Source: Lutjanus erythropterus | Taxonomy: Eukaryota; Chordata; Actinopteri; Lutjaniformes; Lutjanidae | Length of the DNA stretch: 64,000 nt | Assembly: GCA_020091685.1 (NCBI GenBank) | Contig: CM034607.1 | Span: forward strand, 34,840,768-34,904,767 | Direction of reading: 5' to 3' | Part shown: in pieces, positions 34,050 through 64,000 of the stretch | How positions within the stretch are numbered: the first letter of the stretch is position 1 | How the letters are laid out: each line of letters opens with the position of its first letter | Notes under the pieces: model-generated | Told to the model about the DNA's origin: nothing | Seen by the model: the letters and a program-made list of their open reading frames with translations, nothing else | The model's database searches: none | Program-made: the position numbers and the translations under genes

Positions 34050-34095
34050 TCACTCACTCACTCACTCACTCACTCAAGAGAGAGAGAGAGAGAGA
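34050..34095. repeat. (CTCA)n followed by (GA)n
   Basis: About six CACT/CTCA units and then a GA run on the same strand. Confidence 0.9.
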
Positions 34096-35114
34096 AAAAA
34101 AACTCACACACAGTGGGAAGAGGAGACACTGCAGCAAAGAAAACACAAACACAATCACAAATGACCCACAGGCTCATAACAAAATATATAATAAACACTC
34201 AACAAAATATAAAGAGACTAACTGTAGTATAATTATGGAAGATGATTAAGGCCGGGCTTTTGGGAAATAAATGAGAGAAGAAAGATTCTTTTTTATATTT
34301 TACATTGCAAGAATAAAGTCAAAATGTTTAAAATAAAGTCAGACTTTAAGTATTTGTGCCAATCATAAGAAAAAATAAATCAGAGGAGAAAGTTTGTTTG
34401 TTTTTTACATTTTGAGATTACAGTTGAAATAACTTATTGAAATAACTTATTATAATGACTTACAGGGTCTTTTTTTTATAACACTGGTGGAAATGGGTTT
34501 CCATAAAGACTGAATTAAAGTTCTCAGCATTTTTCATTTTTTATTTGTGGATTTTGCCTGAAATGGGGGAGTTTACAAAACAGCTTGTATGCAGTGAGTA
34601 TTAATGAGCTGATCCCAACAAAAGCAACAACGCAGCTTCATTTTCAATCATTTTATTGTCGTATTCTTTTAGGGAGAAACATAACAGGGAAAATAAAACA
34701 CGGAGAGATTCACAAAAAGACGACACAGAAGGACAGACACTGACTGTCCATCACTCACCTGCTCGTTTCCACATTGAATACTGACGGGCCACAGTGCATT
34801 TCATATGTCTTAGAATGAACAGCAGGGGGCGCTGCCGAGCTTTAAAGCAGGGCTGAATCAAAGTCTACAGGCTTCAAATCACAATCATCACATCCTCTGT
34901 TTGGTTTCACTTCAGGTGATCAGAGATAGTAAAGACATTCTCGAAAAAGAAATGAAAGTAAAAAACACATCAAGTTCAAAATGATGCTGCTCACTGTTTT
35001 TACTCACAGAAACAAATGACTGTTTAATATTGATTCTGTATTTCACTCTCTCGTCTTTAACAACTAGCTGTGAGGACGCTGTGTAAAACAAATCAGAATG
35101 CAATTTTTTTTACC

Positions 35115-35765
35115 TAAATTAATTTGAATACAGTTCAAAGGCAAGATATTTACTGTTCAAACTGATAAACGTTCAGCGGGTCAACAGGTGGATTGCTAAC
35201 AGGTGACAGTATTATGATTGGATATTAAAGGGGCGTCCTCGAGGAGCTCAGCCGTTCTCAAACATGGATGGGATGAGGTTGACATACAGGTTTTGGAGCA
35301 ACATATACTGCCACCCAGATGACGTCTTTTTCAGAGACGTCCCTGCTTATTTCAGCGAGACACACTCTGCATGTGTTACAACAGCGTGGTTTCATGGTAA
35401 AAGGTCTGCTCCTCTCCTGAGGCTGCAGCTGCTGTCCAGCATCACCTGCGCTGCACACTCTGCACTCCTCTCTTCTTCCTCCTCTTTCAGTTGTTTATTC
35501 TAATATTAATACACATGTGCACAGTAACTAACATGTGTGGGCACATAAATTGTCACACACATGTGCCCATATCACAGTTTTTTTGCAGCCATCAAATGAA
35601 AGAATGAGTGTATATTTACAAAAAAACAATACAGTTAACCAGTTTGAACATTAAATATCTTGTCTTTGTGTTGTGTTCAATTTAATAAAGATCGAAAAGT
35701 GTTTGCAAATCATTGCATTCTGATTTATTTTACACAACAACCTTCTTTGGAATTTGGGCTTGTAC
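35115..35765 (+). mobile_element. Decayed Tc1/mariner element, copy 2
   Basis: Contains the family words CAGGTTTTGGAGCAACATAT, GACGTCTTTTTCAGAGACGT and CCCTGCTTATTTCAGCGAGA from the transposase region, then TTGCAAATCATTGCATTCTG near the right end. Internally deleted. Confidence 0.65.
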
Positions 35766-36344
35766 ATCAAAAACAATGAAAATCCAAACAGAAACTAATT
35801 TCTGTCTGATGACAAAACTTGGTTAAAGTGCTGCAAACATCAGCTGCATTTACATCTGTGAAAGTGTGGGGTGGTGGCAGAGGATCATCTCAAAATATCA
35901 ACACATGAAATGACAAACAGGTCGGTACGAAGAATGAAATAACTTGAAAAACAACCTTTGTGGAGATTTGAGTACAGATTTTGGAGTTTATGAGGTGCCC
36001 CTGAATGCACCATGATGTTCCTGCTCTCAGTATAGATAAATGTAAAATCTAAGCGTGTTTGACCCTTTGCTGGTGTTAAGATCATCATCCGATCAGCTTT
36101 CCATCAAACTATTTAGAAGAATGAAACGATCTGTGGCCGATCCATTGGAGCACTGTAGAAATATGTGTTTTTGTAAATTGGGAGAACTGACCCTTTAAAT
36201 ACAGAGCAGTGTGAGCAGATCCGCTTCAAAGAAGAAAAGATAAAAAAAGAATAAACTGTACAATCTACAGTAACATACTGATAACTGACCTCTATACACA
36301 TGAAACAATACGTCTTCATCTCTTCTGCAGTGAGAGCCAGGCTC

Positions 36345-36346
<2 letters not shown>

Positions 36347-36398
<52 letters not shown>
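36347..36398. repeat. (TG)n microsatellite
   Basis: About 26 TG units 62 bp beyond the tenascin stop codon. It is complementary to the AC run at 36563-36622 on the other side of the last exon. Confidence 0.95.
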
Positions 36399-36460
36399 GA
36401 CACACTGCTGTCCATGCAGGCGTTTTTAGCAGTTCATTATCTTCTCTCTGTTTCTCTGTT

Positions 36461-54786
<18,326 letters not shown>

Positions 54787-54999
54787 CTGTTTGGACGAAA
54801 AATAAAAAACACAAAAGAGAGTCTGAACCAACATTTCAAGAACAACGTTTGTCAACATAAAACTGCACCAACTTTCTCCATCTACAATCCATAATATCAT
54901 TAAAACATTCAGAGAATCCAGAGAAATCTCTGCAGGTAAGGAGCAAGACTGAAAACCAACACTGAATGTCTGTGACCTTTGACCCCTCAGGCAGCACTG

Positions 55000-55480
55000 T
55001 ATTAAAAAGTGCATTAAAAACCCTCATCATTGTATAAAGGACACTACATGGACTCAGGAACACTTTGGAAAACCGTTGTCAGTAAACACAGTTTGTCTCT
55101 GCATCTACAAATGTAAGTTCAGACTCTACCATGCAAAGAGAAAGACATATATCAACAACATCCAGAAACACTGCAGACGTCTCTGGACCCGAGCTCATCT
55201 GAGATGGACTGAGGCAAAGAGGAAAAGTCTGCAGTGGTCTGACGAGTCCATCATTAATGCTGAAAGGTTCATGCAGGTTTTGGAGCGACATATTCCACCA
55301 TCCAGACGACGTCCCTGCTTATTTCAGTGAGACGATGCTGAGACACATTGCGGACGTGTTCCAACAGCGTGTCTTCATAGTAAAAGAGTTCAGGTACTAG
55401 ACTGACCTGCCTGCAGTCCAGACTTGTCTCCCATTGAAAACGTGTGGTGATTAGTAACTGTATCCTCGTACTTCTTGCAT
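55000..55480 (+). mobile_element. Decayed Tc1/mariner element, copy 3
   Basis: Reads, in frame pieces, NAERFMQVLERHI, then PSRRRPCLFQ, and CSPDLSPIENVW near 55415-55445. The last is the catalytic-region motif of Tc1-type transposases. An N-terminal portion (CRRLWTRAHLRWTEAKRK) precedes it. A few disruptive changes, no intact gene. Confidence 0.7.
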
Positions 55481-57216
55481 TTGAGGGCAGCACATGAAAC
55501 ACCGTGTTGGGTGTTATACTGATGACTGTCCGGCGGTGAGGAACAGTCCTAGAGGAGAACGTCCAGTAGAAGATTTATTTTCCATCATAAACGTGCAGAC
55601 AGAGAGTCACTCAGTGGCCCAGTCAGACCTCCATCATGGTCCCTGAACGCCCCGCGGAGACGCCACAGAGCCTCGGCCTGTTTTAAAGCCTATCATGAAA
55701 CAACTGGAGCCTCAGTGGAATGATGTCACCCTCATTATGGAAATGGATGATGGCGTTTTGACACGCGGACGCTGATCCAGGACGACCTCTGCAGCTCCAA
55801 CACAGTGACCAGCATGGCAACCAGCTGCGGTCCATTTACTTTACAACACGGCAACCATTCATTAGAGAGTGAGCCCAGTGCTCCCAGCTGAGGGAGCCTC
55901 AGTCTCAGGCTCTCCAACAGATAAATTGAATAATAAGAACTTTGTGCACCATGAAATGACCTGAAATAAAAAAAGAATCTGTTTGTTCTGAGGATTGAAT
56001 AATAAAGAAAGAGTCAAATAAAAATATTTGGGTGAAGTTCCAGTTTAAAAACAGACATTTATTATGTTTTTGACCTTTTTGTACATGTCTTTGCATTTTG
56101 TCTCCACTTTTATTTTCATGCCCTGCTGTTGAGGCGGAGCTTCGTCCTGCAACAGGAAAGATGCGGTTTGAACTGAGCGAGCCTCCCAGTTATTCACCAG
56201 TTACTCCACTTCAGAAACTGGTGACAGAAATGGCCTTTAGCTTTCATACTCTGAGCTGCAGAAACATCCGACCTGAAAACATTTAATTTTAGTTACGACT
56301 TTCAATAGTGCCAGTCTTTACTGTCATTTTATTTTATTTTATTTTTGGTCTTTATTCTTTTAATTCACATGCTTTTCTGGTTTTATTAGTAACTGCTGGT
56401 TTTATTTTTTATTTTATTTTATTATATCTTACATTTTTTCTTTTAAACAGTTTTAATTTCTATAAATTATAAGTTGTGGGTTATATTTCATTTTATTTTA
56501 TTTTATTTTATCTTGCTTTAGTTTTTTCTTTTAAATAGTTTTAATTCTCATGTCTTATTATTTTTTTGGTAGGTTGCTGGTATTTTATTTCATTTAAATT
56601 TATTTGAATTTACAGTTTTTCATTCTCTTTTGTTTTATTTTTGTTATTGTTGCTTTTAAAACTGGTCAATTGCTGGTTTTCTTTATTTGTTTATTTTGTT
56701 TTATTATTTCTTTTTTTTTTATATTTTCTTTTTAATGGTTTTAATGTTCTCTTTTAAACTCACAAGCTTTTATATTTTTATTGGTAAACTGTTGGTTTCA
56801 ATAACTATGTTGTTTATTTTATTATATCTTGTATTTAATTTGATTTGATTCTCGTGTTTTTTGCGGTCGGTTGCATTTTTTATCCATCTGTTTTGTAACT
56901 GTGTTTATTTGACTCTACCCACATAGTTCTTTGGTGGCTCACGCTCTGTGCAGAACATTCTGCCTCCACCTGGAATGAAACGTGGTGTATAAATAAAGAT
57001 TTGCTCGCTTGATAAATTTCAAATTTATATTTTTAATTTTGAATTGGCTTCCTGGTCGCAGCAATCACTGAATATATATAAAATGTTAACATTCAATCAC
57101 AACAAACAAAACAAGAAGAGTTTCAGTGACATCATTGATTTTCCTCAGGATTGTTTCTTTTCTGCTTCAGTAAATTTTGATTTTGGAAACTTCAGAAAGT
57201 AAAAATACAACAGAGT

Positions 57217-57219
<3 letters not shown>

Positions 57220-57250
<31 letters not shown>
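57220..57250. repeat. (GT)n microsatellite
   Basis: About 15 GT units. Confidence 0.9.
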
Positions 57251-57251
<1 letters not shown>

Positions 57252-57991
57252 TGTGCCCACACACATGTTGATGCCCTGCAGACGGTTCAGTGTTTCCATC
57301 AGCCTTTTTTTTAATTTATTCATTATTATTATTACTGGGAATGTGTTTGCTTCAGATGGATGAAGTTAAAGCATCAAACGAATTGAGTCAATAATCAGCC
57401 GTCAGTGTGGGAGGAAACGGAAGAAAACACACCTTCTGCTGCTCGTCATGCAGCTAAAACTGGATCATTTGATGGATCAGATGTGACTCTGAGACAGGAT
57501 TAAATAACAGGTTACATAATTCACAGACTGTTTATGCCCCTGCATCAGGAGGACGTCATCATATCATCTAAAATGTAAATAAGAAAATTTGTGTGAGTAA
57601 ACAATTCATATTTTCAGCTCCTGGATGCAGCTTTTGAATGTTCTCTCTGTATGTTTTGTCTTACGAGAGGTGGAACCCACTGAAACTAATAACCAAAATA
57701 TAAATAACTCCTGGATAATTGAATCCACGTTTGTTTTATCTTATTTTTATTAATAATTTTTACTTGGATGAAGCTAATCTTGTTAACTCACAGTTCATTC
57801 TTGGATGTTGAGCAAATCTCACAGAAATTTCTATTTTAATATAGTTACCTTTTTTTTCATCCAGATTATGTAATCCTGTTACATGTAATCCATTACTCAT
57901 CAAGCCTGTAAGTAGAAGTAGTAATACCAATAATCTGTCACAAGTTCTGCATTCAAAGTTTCTTTTTTTTTTACAAAAGTTTGATGCAAAA

Positions 57992-58345
57992 TTCCAAAAT
58001 AGTTTGGACGTTGTATAAAACGTAAATAAAAACAGAATGCAGAGATTTGCAGAAACTTTTCAACACAAATTAGACTGAATACAGAAATATGAGATATTTA
58101 ATGTTCAAACTGATCGACTTTATTGTTTTTTTTTTGTTAATAATCACTCATTCTGAACGTTGACAGCTGTAACAGATTCCAACAGGAGCAACAGCAGACT
58201 GTGAAAGATGTGCGACACTGAACAAATGTGTGTTTGGAGGAACATTGAATATGTTGTCTTTGTACCGTATTCAACTCAATGTAGGTCAGAAAGTCTGTTT
58301 TTATTATGTTTCACACAGCGTCGGAGCTTTTCTGGAGCATCAAGC
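57992..58345. mobile_element. MITE with about 120-bp inverted ends, Tc1-family termini
   Basis: The left part (TTGCAGAAACTTTTCAACAC, GAGATATTTAATGTTCAAAC) and right part (GAATATGTTGTCTTTGTACC, GTAGGTCAGAAAGTCTG) are inverted, imperfect copies of the terminal sequence seen in the Tc1 copies at 27.7 and 35.7 kb. Almost no internal sequence, so a foldback-like deletion derivative. Confidence 0.6.
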
Positions 58346-58712
58346 TGCAGTTTCATGAATACAGCTGAATGACTGACCTGCTTGAACTCTGACCACTGAT
58401 TTATTCTGATGATTCATGCACAGAAAGCTGGACTCCAAAATAAAAGTGTCATTTAGTCCCAAATTAACTGAACTTTCTTCAGATAATCACCGCTGGTCGC
58501 ACTGAGGCTTGATTCATCGTCTCCACTTCCTGCTGCGTCCATATGAATGGATGACGTCATTAACTGGAGACTCTGTTCATGAGGCATAAAAAACAAAAGT
58601 GCAGATTCTGAGCAGCTCCGTCGCACATTAAAGGGATAGTTCGGGGTTTTGGAAGTGCAGCTGTTTGAGGTAGTTACCCAAAGTCAGTGTGTTACCAACA
58701 GTAGACGGTGTA

Positions 58713-58770
<58 letters not shown>

Positions 58771-58780
58771 GTATCTATCT
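58713..58780. repeat. (TCTG)n-(TCTA)n microsatellite
   Basis: About ten TCTG units passing into TCTA units, a compound tetranucleotide repeat. Confidence 0.95.
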
Positions 58781-61099
58781 GATGTGGGATTTTACTGCTT
58801 TTTGTGTTTAACTGAAGATCTTTGGGTTTTAAGACTGTTAATCAGACAAAACAAGGAATTTTAAGATATCTGAGGGACAATTTCTGAAAATTTATTCTCT
58901 GAATGTTTAATTGATTAATCAAAACAATAAATAAGCATTAAAATGATAATTACTTCCAGGCTTAAATACTGAAAAAAGTGAAGAAAAGGAATATACAGTC
59001 AACAATTAAATCATAATTAAGTAATCACTGATATAATTTCTTTCTGGTTCTAGCCTGTGAGTTAGGATATTTTGACTTTTTTTGTTTTATTTGATTATAA
59101 ACTGAATTTCTTTGGGTTTTAAGGCAAAACAGGGAATTTTAAGATGTGTGAGGAACAATTTCTGAAAATTAGCTGCTTAATTACGACATACACAATAAAA
59201 TAGTAATTACTTCCAGGCCTAAACAACTGACCTGGCTGTTCTGCTGTTGATGTATGTTAATTTTAGAAGTGAAACTAAATATTTTTTTAATTAATTGCTG
59301 CAGCATAACACTCAACAAATACATGAATAGATGACAAAAAAATATCATCAGTATTTTTGGTGTAATTAAGCAGTAAAATAATGAGATAATTTTTCCAGCA
59401 AAATGCCAACTGTTCTCTGGTTCCAGTCTCTCAGAAATGACCATTTTTGGCTCTTCTGTGTTTTATTTGACTGTAAACTGAATTTCATTGGGTTTCAAGA
59501 CAAAACAAAGAATTTTAAGACGTGTGAGGGGCAGTTTCTGAAAATTGAGGGCGCAAATGTTTAACTGATTTATCACAAACGAAACAATAACACAATAATT
59601 ACTTGCAGGCCTAAAAAAACTGACCTAATGTGTTGGTTGTTCTGCTGTTGTTGCTGTGTTGTTCTGAGGTGTGAAACGTTTAAGAAAGAAACGTAAAGAT
59701 CAGTTTTTGGAGGGGAGTTTGACGATGCCACCTGGAAACAATAAATATTTGTAGAAAGCGTTCTTTGTGAAACTACTTGAACATAAAACCTTGTTTCTAT
59801 GAGCCAGATGTTCTGTAAAGTCCACGCTGAGGTCAGACTCGTTTCTTCCTTTCGTTCATCAGAGAGACGATGAATCTTCTTCTGTCCCTGCTGACGACCT
59901 GTCCTCACTTCAGCTGTCGTTGTTGTGACACGACTCTGTTGTTGTTTATCTGTTGGTCTGCTCGGTTTCCCCTCCTTCCCTCTCCCTGGTCTCTCTCTCT
60001 CTTGTTTCTCTGTGTCACAGCTGCGGGGCCGGCGGTGATGTCATCTCTCTGGCAGTCGCCATGTTTTTGACGGTGTTTACATGTTTCCGTGGCAACAAGC
60101 ATCCCACATCTGCATCTTTTCCTCCCCACCTCCAAGCGCTCTGCTCATTCGCTGCTCCTCTGTTTTCATTCTGATCTGTTCGACTGTTTTGTCCCTGAAT
60201 TTCATCTATTCTGCTCGTGGGGTCTACTGTCTTCTATTTTGTCCTCTTCTAACTTAAGAATAGACTGTGAGACAACCGTGAGACAAACACTGGGGATTCT
60301 TCAGCCACCGATGACTGATCTTTGGAGACTGAATAAAATCTTAAATCTGGAGCCAGTTTCTCACAATGTGACTGCTGCAACAAGCCATCCAAAGTTAACA
60401 TCAAACACTTAGTTTGATACTGTTTTCTAAAACTGTTATGAACTGATGTGACTTTTACAAATTTTCTTCTTTTATGGACATTTTTAAGCCTTTGTTCCAA
60501 AACTCCAGGAGAGAAATGAGGGTAAAAAGACGCAGGAATTTGTTTGGCAAACAGAATCCACCGCAGAGATTATTCTTTGTATTGTTTATTGTTTTATGGT
60601 TAAAGGGGTATTTTAGTGTTGAAAAGATGATGTTTTCATAAAACCATCTGTCAGTGAGTCTCAGTGCCACACCGCATTCAACACTGGAGAAACGTCCGGC
60701 TCCACATGTGATCATTCTGCTACAGAGGAAAAAAAATGCTCTGGTTTGCTCATTTTTCTTTGAACCGATCAATCGACTTTGGTGGCGCTGAGCCCAGGAT
60801 GCAGTGATGGAGCCCCTGCGAGGGAACTTGTTTTGCATGTTGGGAAGTGAACCTTGGCATTAAAATGTCTCAATCAAAAAGAAGCTTGTTTATGTTCCAA
60901 CTGTGAGCGAATCAGGGACTAATTTTCCATTTTAAGTGTGTAGGTTGGTAACTCTGATGCTGACATTTGAGACTAGTTTTGGGAAGAACTGATCAACATT
61001 TTTCACCATTTTCTGGACCAAAAAAATAATAAATTAATTTAGAAAATGGCCAATAGATTAATCAATGATAAAAATAAAAGTCTGTCCTATTTTCTGTAA

Positions 61100-61423
61100 T
61101 AATTCTTTTCATTATTGATTATTCTGTAGATCATTTTTTCCATTAATCAATTAGTTATATGGTCCATAAAATGTCAGAGAAAAATGTTGATCAGAGTCCA
61201 AGATGACGTCCTCAAATGTCTCGTTTTGTCCACAACTCAAAGATATTCAGTTTACTGTCAGAGAGGAGTAAAGAAACCAGAAAATATTCACATTTAAGAA
61301 GCTGACATCAGAGAATTTTGACTTTTTTTAATTAAAAAATTACTCAAAGCAATTAATCAATTATAAAAACAGATGCAGATTAATTGAATAGTCAATTAAC
61401 GATAGATAAATTGTTGCAGCTCT
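61100..61423 (+). mobile_element. MITE copy, GGGCTGCAACTAAT family
   Basis: Carries AAAATGTCAGAGAAA, GATGACGTCCTCAAATGTC, CCACAACTCAAAGATATTCA and AAACCAGAAAATATTCACA, and ends GATAAATTGTTGCAGCTCTA. The 5' terminus is eroded. Confidence 0.7.
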
Positions 61424-62839
61424 AAGTGTTTTATGTTTGTTGTTTGGTTTATTAGTTTTTACAGCTCTCCTTCCCTTGTTATGTTTTATTTTTTTATTGA
61501 TTGATTGTTTTACAGACAAAACAAACAAAAAAAACTTTCAATTTCCACCCAGTGAAGCATTTTTTCACTAGAGGAGTGTGAGCTCTGTGCATGGTATTAT
61601 ATCGTTCTTTATTTTATAAACAATCCTACTAATAATCCCCATTTTTATAAAATATTTCTGTAATCTGATTTTGTATTTTTATCTGTAACTGTAATGGAAT
61701 ACAGTAATCTTTTTTTATATAATGTAATCCTATTACATGGAAGTTAAGTTCATTTGCACACTGCTCACACAGTAATAATACAAAGCTGGTTGAAAATCTG
61801 CAGACTTTTCCTTTAAATTTAGGGAAAGAGTCTGAGGCCATCTACTGAAACATGTCGGGTCGCTTCCTTTGGGTTGGGAGTGACTCACTTCCCCAAATGA
61901 AGTAGTTAAGCCTTATTAATGAGTGAGGGTGAGACGGAGAGTGACACTAATATCAGCCTGACTTTTGGTTGTTAACTTTGAGTTCTGACCGAAACAACAT
62001 CTGATCAGGATCCTCCTCGGTGCCTTAATTTGGTTCTCTGGTTACATCCAGCTGGGCGGCGCCCAGATTAAAGCATTTCATCCCTTTTATGTCTGCGTGG
62101 GAACCAACAGGAAATGATCCAGCTCGGCCAGAGGAAGTCAAAACATGGAGGCGTGAGGCTTTTCCAGGTGCTGTCTTCATATCCAGGCCTGCTCCGTGCA
62201 TCCATAGGACAAAGATGGCAGAACTTAGTTTTCTTTGCAGGACTCAGATGGAGGGTGAGGAGCTCAGATATCCACCAGGATTTTGAAGGCTGATTAGAAC
62301 ACCTTGGGATCATTTTTATGAATTAAGACTGTATTATAACTTCTGCATCCATGAGCGTGTGAAGTAAATTTCATCTTCAGAGTCTGAACACATGGACTTG
62401 TCTGTGGACTTGTCAGCGTAGCCACTGCGCCAATACTGTGTCCTGCATCAGTGGAAGTCATCCTCCGAGCACTTTACAAACTGAGCTGCAGAGTTGTCCA
62501 CTGAAATACAACACCAGCAATGATGAGAGAATTCCTGCAACACTCACGTGGTGCCGCTAGATATCATGCAACCGTACTGTCAACAAGCTGGCAGATGTTT
62601 AAATGTTGACCACCCTTGAATTTTGTCTTTGTGTCTCCATTTTGTCCCTCTGTTTTATAAGGACTCCATTTGGAACTGTTTCTTGTCTTTGTGGGTTCAT
62701 GAAGTGAAAATCACAAGTTGTTGTTTTCTTCACATCCACTCATCAGTTCCAGTCTTATTCCCTCTGCAGGCATCGCTCCATCACTTCCTCCGTCTCTGAA
62801 CTCTTCATCCTCACCACATCCTTCCATCCATCCATCATG

Positions 62840-62841
<2 letters not shown>

Positions 62842-62912
<71 letters not shown>
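62842..62912. repeat. (TC)n microsatellite
   Basis: About 35 uninterrupted TC units, a pure pyrimidine tract. Confidence 0.95.
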
Positions 62913-62914
<2 letters not shown>

Positions 62915-63053
62915 GTTTTGGATTGTTGTGGATGTTTCCTGGTGGTGTTTCTCCGTTCCAAACCTCTCAGAGTCATTACTGAGTCTTAATCCCTCGATGA
63001 TGTCACTGCGGGACGATCGCTGGTCTTTTCTCGTTGAGGAAATCACAGTGTCA

Positions 63054-63134
63054 GTGTGTGTGTGTCTGTGTGTGTGTGTGTGTGGGAAAACATGTTTGAG
63101 AGGAGGCCAGAACATGTGCGGTGAGGTGATTCCC

Positions 63135-63170
<36 letters not shown>
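63054..63170. repeat. Two (TG)n runs
   Basis: Runs at about 63054-63084 (interrupted) and 63140-63170, separated by 55 bp. Confidence 0.9.
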
Positions 63171-63172
<2 letters not shown>

Positions 63173-63288
63173 TGTGTTGTAATCTAAAGCAGTGAGCTGG
63201 TTTCTTTTCATCTCAGTGACAGTTTTGATTCTGACTGAATTAGAAAGTGAAGCTGAGGGTGTTTTCTTTTGTTAGGTGCCCCCACCCC

Positions 63289-63295
63289 CTCTCTT

Positions 63296-63361
<66 letters not shown>

Positions 63362-63371
63362 TCTCTTTCTC
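63289..63371. repeat. (TC)n microsatellite, imperfect
   Basis: About 40 CT units with a few TTT and GT interruptions. Confidence 0.95.
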
Positions 63372-63528
63372 ACAAATACCGATGCAATTAGTAATTTTCC
63401 ACTTCTTTAATGCCTTCTGCTGCTGATTGATCACACATGTTAGAGAACGGACATCCTGATGAACAAGTGAAGCAGAGGTTACTGGTGGGACAAACAATCC
63501 TCATGGCACTAAGTAACCGTCATATAAT

Positions 63529-64000
63529 ACAAACCCAAATACCAAATGCCTGCAACTTGTTCCAAACAAGTTGGGACAGCAGTAACAAAAGACTGTAAAA
63601 GTTTTGAAAATCTCAAAAAACACCTGTTTGGAACATTCCACAGGTAAACAGGTGACAGTATCATGATCAGGTATGACAGGAGCTTCAGATTATTTTCACA
63701 AATCATGGACGTTGTGTCCTCCAGGCTAAAGAGGAAAAGATTACCAGCACTAACTTCAAAAGACAGCAGCTGTGATGGTATGGGGGTGTGTTAGTGCCCA
63801 TGGCATCATGGGTAACTGTCACATCTCTGAAGGTCCCATTAATGCTGAAAGGTTCATGCAGGTTTTGGAGCGACATATGCTGCCATCCAGACGACGTATT
63901 TTTCAGAGACGTCCCTGCTTATTTCAGTGAGACGATGCCAAGACACATTGTGGACGTGTTCCAACAGAGTGTCTTCATAGACTGACCTGCCTGCAGTCCA
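63529..64000 (+). mobile_element. Tc1/mariner element, copy 4, cut by the window end
   Basis: Starts at ATACAAACCCAAATACCAAA (terminal repeat) and includes AACAGGTGACAGTATCATGA, CATGCAGGTTTTGGAGCGAC and CCCTGCTTATTTCAGTGAGA. It runs off the window at CTGCCTGCAGTCCA, just before the CSPDLSPIENVW position. The best-preserved copy here, but deleted internally. Confidence 0.7.

Larger units (their letters stand above)
31851..36460. other. Intergenic region between the LHX-type gene and tenascin 3' end
   Basis: No coding exon recognised. It contains a two-level tandem repeat (32245-32810), a CT/GA simple repeat (34050-34095), a Tc1 copy (35115-35765) and a TG run at 36347-36398. The stretch 33370-34020, with CCGGGG and CCCC words, looks like an interspersed repeat I cannot classify. 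Tenascin 3' UTR must lie just below 36461, with no obvious AATAAA for its strand nearby. Confidence 0.45.
54787..64000. other. Non-coding region upstream of the tenascin exons present
   Basis: No EGF-like, FN3 or leader exon was recognised in this 9.2 kb, so it is probably a long tenascin intron. It contains Tc1 copies (55000-55480, 57992-58345, 63529-64000), a MITE (61100-61423), TATTTT-rich DNA (56320-56900), a fragment of a GGGATAGTTCGGG-type fish repeat (58629-58712) and several simple repeats. Confidence 0.5.

Noticed and set aside
60455-60838. 127-codon minus-strand frame
   Set aside because: No FN3, EGF or other domain pattern, and its composition matches non-coding DNA.
62718-63497. 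Long frames across TC and TG runs
   Set aside because: They are open only because dinucleotide repeats lack stop codons.

Overview
The window is teleost nuclear DNA, most likely from a percomorph fish. The reasons are split vertebrate genes with GT/AG introns, AT-rich non-coding DNA, many TG/CA microsatellites, and abundant fish-type DNA transposon remnants (Tc1/mariner pieces and a MITE family whose ends read like TAGGGCTGCAACTAAT). No rRNA, tRNA, CRISPR array, virus or retroviral element was recognised.

Layout. At 2.2 kb (+) there is one exon encoding the degenerate second AAA+ module of an ATAD2-type protein, with no partner exon nearby. From 14.8 down to about 7.0 kb (-) lies a classical MHC class I heavy-chain gene (leader, alpha1, alpha2, alpha3, transmembrane, short tail exons). 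It looks like the teleost Z lineage and is interrupted by at least seven small indels. A second leader-type exon in the same phase lies at 17.2 kb under a CpG-rich promoter with two TCTCGCGAGA boxes and an X/Y-like pair. At 19.9-20.5 kb (-) is an intact QRFP (26RFa) neuropeptide precursor. From 29.4 to 24.5 kb (-) is a complete six-coding-exon LIM-homeodomain gene of the LHX2/LHX9 (apterous) type, 401 codons, diverged from both known paralogues. From 54.8 to 36.5 kb (-) are the last 14 exons of a tenascin with a C-terminal fibrinogen domain. That domain looks most like tenascin-X, and one 3,960-nt exon carries a mucin-like, repeat-rich region. From 54.8 kb to the end I see only repeats and non-coding DNA.

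Context. MHC class I, tenascin-X, an LHX2/9-type gene and QRFP together resemble one segment of the MHC paralogon (human 6p21, 9q33-34, 1q, 19p). The human counterparts of the LHX and tenascin genes sit on different members of that paralogon (LHX2 and TNC on 9q, LHX9, TNR and TNN on 1q, TNXB on 6p). The LHX gene here may therefore be an ohnologue lost in mammals; this is inference and needs a tree.

The genes are not an operon or pathway. They are a class I antigen-presentation gene (damaged), a hypothalamic neuropeptide, a developmental transcription factor and an extracellular-matrix protein. The most unusual items are the giant tenascin exon, the divergent LHX gene, the duplicated MHC leader exons with their promoter modules, and three single exons each flanked by complementary TG/CA repeats in inverted orientation.
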